Part shown: positions 52,594 to 57,610 of the stretch, piece by piece
Layout of the letters: each line of letters begins with the position of its first letter
Position numbering within the stretch: the stretch's first letter is position 1
Assembly (NCBI GenBank): GCA_029561195.1
Contig: JAKQJK010000221.1
Coordinates: forward strand, 1 to 57,610
Origin: Pseudomonadota bacterium
Lineage (GTDB): Bacteria > Pseudomonadota > Gammaproteobacteria > Burkholderiales > Burkholderiaceae_C
Length of the DNA stretch: 57,610 nt
Direction: 5' to 3'
Made by a program: the position numbers and the translations under genes
The notes under the pieces: model-generated
What the model saw: the letters and a program-made list of their open reading frames with translations, nothing else
Told to the model about the DNA's origin: nothing
Database searches by the model: none

Positions 52594-53294
52594 TGTGGTT
52601 TTGCTTTCCTGTCTGGGGTAACGTTGTCGGCTTGGCGCAGGCTCAAACCATCCAAAAGGGTGTCAACCTGCGTTGCCAAAAACTCCTCCGGGACGAGCCT
52701 GGCACTCTCATCGGCAAAAGTTCCATAACAATGCTTGCACATAACGAGATAGAGCAGGGGAGCCATGATGATGTGAACGGCCTGGGTCATGTCAATCGGA
52801 CGGATCTCCCCGCGGTCAATCCCGCGCTGCAAAATCCGCCTAATCAGTGCATGGCCGGGTTCGATGACCTCTTTTTGATAGAACGCCGCCAGTTCCGGGA
52901 AATTGCTCGCCTCGCTCATGATGAGCTTGGAGATGCCTGACGCTTTAGTGGCACCCACGCTGGTCCACCACGAGTTCATGGCGTAGCGCAACATGTCGGC
53001 TGTGCTGCCTTCAAACGCCTCAAATTCTGCGGCCCAGCCCGGGTATCGGCCCGATATGTTGTCCCGCACAACAGCCTTGAACAACTCTTCCTTGCTGGAA
53101 AAATAGAGAAACAGCGTCCCTTTGGACACGCCAGCACGTTTGGCAACCTCGTCTGCCCGGGTGGCTGCAAACCCCTTTTCAACAAACAATTCCAGGGCTG
53201 CGGCCAGTAGCTCACCGGGGCGTGCTTCCTTGCGGCGCTCCCGTTTGGCGGGAAGGCCTCTTGCGGTTTCACAGAAAAGTTTGGGGAAAGACAT
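52590..53294 (-). CDS. TetR-family repressor of the efflux operon
   Basis: 234 aa. The N-terminal helix-turn-helix reads TRADEVAKRAGVSKGTLFLY followed by FSSKEELFKAVV. The ligand-binding C-terminal domain is divergent as usual. First gene of the operon with the adaptor, pump, pcm, rhodanese and TolC-like gene, so it likely represses them and is released by a pump substrate. The 185 bp upstream to msrA hold the divergent promoters; no clear operator seen. Confidence 0.94.
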   Translation of the reverse strand: MSFPKLFCETARGLPAKRERRKEARPGELLAAALELFVEKGFAATRADEVAKRAGVSKGTLFLYFSSKEELFKAVVRDNISGRYPGWAAEFEAFEGSTADMLRYAMNSWWTSVGATKASGISKLIMSEASNFPELAAFYQKEVIEPGHALIRRILQRGIDRGEIRPIDMTQAVHIIMAPLLYLVMCKHCYGTFADESARLVPEEFLATQVDTLLDGLSLRQADNVTPDRKAKPQ

Positions 53295-53479
53295 GAAATT
53301 ACTGACTGGCGGGTTATTAGTTTAGCTTTTCGCCGGAATCCAGTCAATGGGCAGGTTAGCCGGTTTGGCGCATTCACCTTGCCTGACTGGGTAAATTTGC
53401 GTAAAGAAACAGCTTGTTAGGGTTCGCCGCGTAAGATGCCGCTGCGTCTTCAGGACGAACCACTTTAACCGGAGAACCC

Positions 53480-54022
53480 ATGACTGATTCCCTGCAAACC
53501 ATTACTCTGGGTGGCGGTTGCTTCTGGTGCACCGAAGCGGTTTTTGTTGATGTGCGCGGTATCACCGATGTCGAAAGTGGCTATTGCAACGGCAATGTGC
53601 CCAACGTGACCTACGAGCAGGTGTGTACCGGAGCCACTGGCCACAACGAGGTGGTCAAGCTGGTGTATGACCCAGCCCAGATCAGCCTGCGCGAAATTCT
53701 GGAGATCTTCTTTGTGATCCATGACCCCACCAGCCTGAACCGGCAGGGCGCAGACGCGGGCACGCAATATCGGAGCGGCATTTACTTTTCCAGTGCGGCG
53801 CAGCAGGACGTGGCCAACGATTTCATTGCCGACGTGACCAGCCAGGGCACGTTTGACCGCCCCATCGTCACGGAAGTGAAGCCTTTGCAAAACTACGTGA
53901 TGGCCGAGGCCTACCACCAGGATTACTTTGCCAACAACCCGAACCAGGGCTATTGCGTGGCCGTGGCCGGCCCCAAGGTGGCCAAGTTCCGCAAAACGTT
54001 TGCGCGTCTGGCCAAGGCTTAG
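53480..54022 (+). CDS. msrA: Peptide-methionine (S)-S-oxide reductase
   Basis: 180 aa. The active site GGGCFWCTEAVF carries Cys14 (nucleophile) and Cys17, with a resolving-type Cys near the C-terminus (NQGYCVAV). It reduces methionine sulfoxide after oxidative damage. CCGGAG precedes the ATG. Standing alone, divergent from tetR. Confidence 0.96.
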   Translation: MTDSLQTITLGGGCFWCTEAVFVDVRGITDVESGYCNGNVPNVTYEQVCTGATGHNEVVKLVYDPAQISLREILEIFFVIHDPTSLNRQGADAGTQYRSGIYFSSAAQQDVANDFIADVTSQGTFDRPIVTEVKPLQNYVMAEAYHQDYFANNPNQGYCVAVAGPKVAKFRKTFARLAKA

Positions 54023-54040
54023 CTGACTGCGGGACGCGGG

Positions 54041-55024
54041 TTAATCCAGTTTGCGTGTGCTGACCTGTGCAAAGTAAAACCACTCATTCCCAACCACGGC
54101 CCCCGGGTTTGGAAACACGATGTGACCGTCCTGTGGTGCTTCTACCGGCGTCCCGTCGTGACGGGTGCCAATCAGTTCGCCCTTTGACACGCGGTCATAG
54201 CTGGCCCATGTTCGTGAAAACTGGTCGTCCGCGTGATACCGGTCAATGACCTCCGTGAGACGCAGAAACTCGATGTCTGCAGTGGGCAGCGGATCGGCTG
54301 AATCAACCAGTTGCAGGTGAGCCAGCGTGCGGCGAATTGCCTGATAGGCCACTTCTGGCGCAGCCGGGGCGTCGTGCTGGCCGCATTCCAGCGTGATGGC
54401 GTAGCCACCCTGGGTGCGCATGTATTCCGTGGTGCCCACACCGTAGCGCGGGTCGGTGCTGAGCAACTGGGCCCGGTCCCCAGGAGCGGTGCGTTCCATG
54501 CGGCGCTTTACCCCCGCCGCGTAGGTGTCGAGCCAGCCCTCCACAATGCGCCGCGGCCCCAGGCGCAAGGCCAGCGCCTGTTCCCGGGCGGCGTGCGCGA
54601 AAGGTTCCAGTTCGCCGGTGTTGTTTGCTGGGCCAAGCATGGCAAACGGTTCGCCTGCTGTATGAAAAGAATGCAGGTCCAGCAACACCTCGTGTGCGCT
54701 CAGCAGCGGGCACAACACGTTGGCGATGTGGTCCTCATAGTCCTTGGGCTCTGCGTTGGGGTAGAGATTACGGTTCAGGTTGCGGTCGCCCATACGCTGA
54801 CCTTTTTGATAAGCCAGCGGGTTGGTCACGGGAACAAACGTGACGGTGCCCCGTTGAATGGTGAGTGCGCCCGAATCCAGCTCAGCCAGCACGCGCTCGA
54901 TGCCGCGCGTGCCGCCTGTCTCGTTGCCATGGACGGCGCCCAGAACGATCAGGCGCGGGCCGTGTTGCAGCGCAGCAAACTGGTGGATGCGAAGCAGGGA
55001 AGTGGGGGGATTCATGGGCACCAT
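54041..55024 (-). CDS. Succinylglutamate desuccinylase/aspartoacylase-family amidohydrolase
   Basis: 327 aa. The zinc site HxxE is His32/Glu35 in GAVHGNETGGT, with a later His in LLDLHSFHTAGEP and a catalytic Glu in YAITLECGQHD. The enzyme family hydrolyses N-acyl amino acids. No astA-E operon is nearby, so the true substrate is open. An alternative ATG at 55015 would shorten it by three residues. Confidence 0.9.
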   Translation of the reverse strand: MVPMNPPTSLLRIHQFAALQHGPRLIVLGAVHGNETGGTRGIERVLAELDSGALTIQRGTVTFVPVTNPLAYQKGQRMGDRNLNRNLYPNAEPKDYEDHIANVLCPLLSAHEVLLDLHSFHTAGEPFAMLGPANNTGELEPFAHAAREQALALRLGPRRIVEGWLDTYAAGVKRRMERTAPGDRAQLLSTDPRYGVGTTEYMRTQGGYAITLECGQHDAPAAPEVAYQAIRRTLAHLQLVDSADPLPTADIEFLRLTEVIDRYHADDQFSRTWASYDRVSKGELIGTRHDGTPVEAPQDGHIVFPNPGAVVGNEWFYFAQVSTRKLD

Positions 55025-55119
55025 GGTGGGGGATTGCGGGTTGGATGATTTACATTCTAAAGTTGGGTTCAGTGATTTGTTTCCTTTACCAAAGGCAATC
55101 GCAACCTAGAATAATTTAG

Positions 55120-55863
55120 ATGAAACGCAACCGTCGAAACCTGTACCGAATCCTCCACGTTCAACCCGAAGCGCCTGTTGAAGTGATCCGGGCGAGCTAC
55201 CAGACCCTGGTGGCCCTGTTGGTCATGCGGCCCAGCAAAGGCGGCGACGAGGAGACCGCGGCACTGATCAAAGAGGCTTATTCCGTGCTGGGCGACCCGG
55301 CCAGGCGAAGCGCTTACGACAAATCCCTGAGGCTCGCTTTGCGGCGCCAGGAGATCAAAGACCACCCACAGGGGCCGAATGCGGACCCGATGGAAGCCCT
55401 ACGCAAAGCTGCCGCACCCGCGGCGCAGGCAAAAGGCGCTGCAAGCCAAAAAGCCGCCGCCGTGCCCACCGCCGCCGGTTGCCCGCTTTGCCACAGACCA
55501 TTGCCTGTGCGGATCGCACGTGATACGCGTTGTGGCGGCTGCTCAAGCCCCCTTGCTCCAGCCTCGCAACCCAAGCGCGACAACAAAGACATGCTTGACC
55601 GGCGCGGTGTGTTGCGTACCGAGAGCGATCTGGCGATCACCGTTTACGCTACGGCCGAGGGCGGTCCACTGCCGGCACGGTTGAAAGACTTGTCGGCCAA
55701 CGGAGCCAGCCTGGTTGTGTCCAACGCATTGCATGAAAAGCAGATCATTCGCATGATCACCCGCGATTTCGATGCACTGGCTCTGGTAGTGTCCGCGCGT
55801 CGAAAAGGTGAAGAGTGGACCGTAGGGCTGCGCCTGCTGACGTGGCTGGCAGTAACCCGCTGA
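55120..55863 (+). CDS. J-domain-like, zinc-ribbon and PilZ domain protein
   Basis: 247 aa. Residues about 5-70 resemble a J domain (NLYRILHVQPEAPVEVIRAS; YSVLGDPARRSAYDKSL), but the HPD tripeptide is missing, so it should not stimulate DnaK. A linker leads to a zinc-ribbon (CPLCHRPLP and CGGC). The C-terminal PilZ domain has RRGVLR and DLSANGASL, the c-di-GMP binding signature. It may link c-di-GMP, for example from the GGDEF protein in this window, to a protein-assembly task. Architecture is unusual and function unknown. Confidence 0.85.
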   Translation: MKRNRRNLYRILHVQPEAPVEVIRASYQTLVALLVMRPSKGGDEETAALIKEAYSVLGDPARRSAYDKSLRLALRRQEIKDHPQGPNADPMEALRKAAAPAAQAKGAASQKAAAVPTAAGCPLCHRPLPVRIARDTRCGGCSSPLAPASQPKRDNKDMLDRRGVLRTESDLAITVYATAEGGPLPARLKDLSANGASLVVSNALHEKQIIRMITRDFDALALVVSARRKGEEWTVGLRLLTWLAVTR

Positions 55864-55896
55864 AACTTGATGTTTGTTCTAGTCTTATTGATCCTT

Positions 55897-55938
55897 AGCC
55901 CTCGTGCAATATGCATGAGTAGCTATCAAATGTATAGC
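55897..55938 (+). repeat. Dispersed 42-bp repeat, copy 3 (intergenic)
   Basis: Starts AGCCC, contains CATGAGTAGCTAT and ends with GCTAT-N7-ATAGC, the same length and hairpin as the copies in alkA. Lies between the PilZ gene and the LysE gene and could also act as a weak 3' processing or termination structure for either. Confidence 0.75.
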
Positions 55939-55950
55939 CAATTGTGTCAG

Positions 55951-56595
55951 CTAATTTGTTTGCATAAACGGATGTGCCTTGATCTCACGCATTGAGGCCG
56001 CCAGCAATCCCAGCCCAAGCGTACCCACGGCCACTGACGCTACCCGGTTAGCCGTCTTGCGCGTGCGCGAGTAGGCCGCGCGCACACGTTCACGCGAGAA
56101 CAGATAGGCGAGCAGTGTGTGCCAACACAACGCATTGAGCACCACCATCACCACGGCCGACATCTGCAGCAGCGCGCTGGGCTGAGCCGGGAACGACGCG
56201 GCAAACACACTACCAAAAAACAGCGCCGACTTCGGGTTGGTGATGTTGGTGAGAAATCCCAGACGAAATGCTGCTGACGCAGAAACTGAAGTTGCCTGCC
56301 CGTTCAAATCTGCTCCGCCCGAGCGCCACAGGCGGCTGGCGACCAGCAGCAAATACAGACCGCCCGCTACCTGAAGTGCCAGTCGCAAGCCCGGAACGGC
56401 CTGAAAAACCGCGTTCACGCCGAGCACCGCGCAGGTGGACCAGATGGCGGCACCCGCCGTCACGCCCAGCGCTGCAAACCGGGCGCTGCGGGTCCGGTCA
56501 CTGGCAGCCAGTTGCGACACCAGCAGCACGTTGGCGCCGGGGCTCATCATGGCGGCTAAGTGCAGGAACCATATGGTGAGAAGCGTTGTTGTCAT
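55951..56595 (-). CDS. LysE/RhtB-family amino acid exporter
   Basis: 214 aa with about six membrane helices. The N-terminal signature LHLAAMMSPGANVLLVSQLA (SPGPN-like, here SPGAN) and FRLGFLTNITNPKSALFFGS are typical of the RhtB/LysE family. It exports an amino acid or derivative; the substrate is unknown. Its convergent neighbour is the PilZ protein gene, with the repeat between. Confidence 0.94.
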   Translation of the reverse strand: MTTTLLTIWFLHLAAMMSPGANVLLVSQLAASDRTRSARFAALGVTAGAAIWSTCAVLGVNAVFQAVPGLRLALQVAGGLYLLLVASRLWRSGGADLNGQATSVSASAAFRLGFLTNITNPKSALFFGSVFAASFPAQPSALLQMSAVVMVVLNALCWHTLLAYLFSRERVRAAYSRTRKTANRVASVAVGTLGLGLLAASMREIKAHPFMQTN

Positions 56596-56704
56596 GGCGT
56601 ATTACAGACCTTTACGTTTGCTTCACATTTCACAACTGCATTGTCACAAACTACCTGCAAACTGGTTAACCGTTCAATGCACAAACTTGAAGGAGTGATC
56701 TTCC

Positions 56705-57133
56705 ATGAATCCGCAAGCCCCAATTGAGCAACTGGTTGATGAAGTTTATGAGTCTGCAACCCCGGCCATGAAAAACCAGATGCTCGCCCAACTGGTGGGT
56801 CAGGTGTACGAGACTGCGCCGAACACGGAGCGAAAACGTCTGGTTGAACACCTGATGAAGCCACTGGGCATTCTCTCCCTGGCCGCCGTGGCCAACGGCA
56901 TCTTCGTAAAAATACGTTTTAAGGGTGGGTGGTCGGACGTGCCTGCCCGCATGGACGACGCGCAAGGCGTGCCGGGCGTGCAGGTCAGCGACGTGATTGA
57001 CCTGGCCAACTTTGCCCAGCAGGTAAGTTCGGACGCCATCGGCGGCCTGGCCCACATGCTGGCGTCGTCACCGGTGATGACCAGCTCGGTCGCGGCCGCG
57101 CTGCTGGTGAAGATCGTGCTGCGGCGCCGTTAG
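56705..57133 (+). CDS. Conserved-looking protein of unknown function
   Basis: 142 aa. AAGGAG at 56690-56695 supports ATG 56705. The N-terminal 60 residues are a helical pair of similar phrases (QLVDEVYESATPAMKNQML and QLVGQVYETAPNTERKRLV), an internal repeat of about 20 residues. A hydrophobic segment (LGILSLAAVANGIFV) and a C-terminal hydrophobic, Arg-rich end (SVAAALLVKIVLRRR) suggest membrane association. I recognise no family. Confidence 0.8.
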   Translation: MNPQAPIEQLVDEVYESATPAMKNQMLAQLVGQVYETAPNTERKRLVEHLMKPLGILSLAAVANGIFVKIRFKGGWSDVPARMDDAQGVPGVQVSDVIDLANFAQQVSSDAIGGLAHMLASSPVMTSSVAAALLVKIVLRRR

Positions 57134-57148
57134 TAATGTTAGTTTTGG

Positions 57149-57439
57149 TTAAACGCCTTCAACAATGCACACGGTGCGCTTGGCGGACTGCTTGCTGATT
57201 TTCAGCACTTCCTGGTACTCGGCGCACGCGTAAAACTTTTCGGCCTGCTCGAAGGTAGGAAACCGCACTACCACCATGCGTACGGGCGACCACAGATCGG
57301 TCTCCTTCACCGATAACTTCCCGCCGCGCACCAGATACTCGCCGCCATACTGCTCGGCGATGGGCCGGGCTTTGAGTTTGTACTGCTCATACAGCTCCGG
57401 GTTGGTCAGATCGGTGTCAACAACGAGGTAGGCGGCCAT
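57149..57439 (-). CDS. DUF1330-family protein
   Basis: 96 aa dimeric ferredoxin-like fold: VVDTDLTNPELYEQYKLKAR, GGEYLVRGGKLSV, VVVRFPTFEQAEKFYACAEY. The family is common and its biochemical role unknown. GGAG precedes the ATG. Confidence 0.93.
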   Translation of the reverse strand: MAAYLVVDTDLTNPELYEQYKLKARPIAEQYGGEYLVRGGKLSVKETDLWSPVRMVVVRFPTFEQAEKFYACAEYQEVLKISKQSAKRTVCIVEGV

Positions 57440-57525
57440 GGTTTTGCTCCGGGGTTAATGGTGTGTGGAATGGGTGGGTGTGAAGCCACTGTATCACCCC
57501 ACTCCGGCTAAATTTACACTCGGGT

Positions 57526-57610
57526 ATGAGCAAACTTTCTCACACCCGCGACAAAATCTACAAGACCGTGGCCCGCCAGACGCATGGCGTGGTGCCCTGC
57601 TGGGTGTGCG
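57526..57610 (+). CDS. 5' end of a gene cut by the window (possible zinc/HNH-type protein)
   Basis: The frame from ATG 57526 is open to the window end. The 28 visible residues end in VPCWVC, a CxxC that could start a zinc or HNH-type site. Too short to identify. Confidence 0.5.
   Translation, partial: MSKLSHTRDKIYKTVARQTHGVVPCWVC

Overview
The window looks like chromosomal DNA of a betaproteobacterium, most likely Burkholderiales and close to Comamonadaceae (Rhodoferax/Polaromonas-like). The reasons are the glycogen cluster layout, the overall codon use, and three copies of a short repeat with a GAGTAGCTA core that I remember from that family. No sequence search was possible, so the assignment is inference. 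I saw no rRNA, tRNA, CRISPR array, insertion sequence or prophage.

Region 1 (1-9277, plus strand) is a tight run of exported proteins. It holds three multicopper-oxidase-like (MCO) proteins (the first cut by the window edge), a small lipoprotein, a subtilisin-like protease, a SCO-type copper chaperone, and a cytochrome c fused to a periplasmic-binding-protein fold. Region 2 (9324-19489, minus strand) meets it tail to tail. It is an eleven-gene secretion operon plus a twelfth gene for an orphan NarL-type regulator. Gene order is G, F, E, PilM-like, PilN-like, PilO-like, PilP/GspC-like, secretin, three pseudopilin-like proteins, regulator. It mixes type II secretion parts with a type IV pilus-style alignment complex. 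Upstream lie a divergent lytic transglycosylase, a QseBC/PmrAB-like two-component system and a diguanylate cyclase. The secretion promoter carries a PmrA-box-like direct repeat, so the neighbouring two-component system may control it. I read regions 1 and 2 together as a candidate machine that exports a copper-protein complex to the cell surface for extracellular redox chemistry (manganese, iron or copper). This recalls Geobacter OmpB and its pseudopilin OxpG and is the most interesting part of the window. The MCO copper ligands are spread over different polypeptides and one paralogue has lost them all.

Region 3 (24911-30690) is mixed: a drug/metabolite transporter, an alkylation-repair operon (Ada-AlkA fusion plus ogt) with two in-frame repeat copies inside the glycosylase gene, a DinB-family protein, a decayed thioredoxin-reductase-like pseudogene, two doubtful small ORFs, and a three-gene NIPSNAP/monooxygenase/ArsR-type regulator operon.

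Region 4 (30694-45781) is glycogen and envelope sugar metabolism. Breakdown and branching genes glgP, glgB, glgX and malQ run on the minus strand. Synthesis genes glgC and glgA run divergently on the plus strand and continue into a phosphomannomutase/phosphoglucomutase, a GT4 glycosyltransferase and the Kdo transferase waaA.

Region 5 (45795-53294, minus strand) is an RND efflux operon: tetR, membrane-fusion gene, RND pump, pcm, rhodanese, TolC-like gene. Region 6 (53480-57610) holds msrA, a desuccinylase-like amidohydrolase, a J-like/zinc-ribbon/PilZ protein, a LysE exporter, a small conserved-looking protein, a DUF1330 protein and the start of a further gene cut by the window end.
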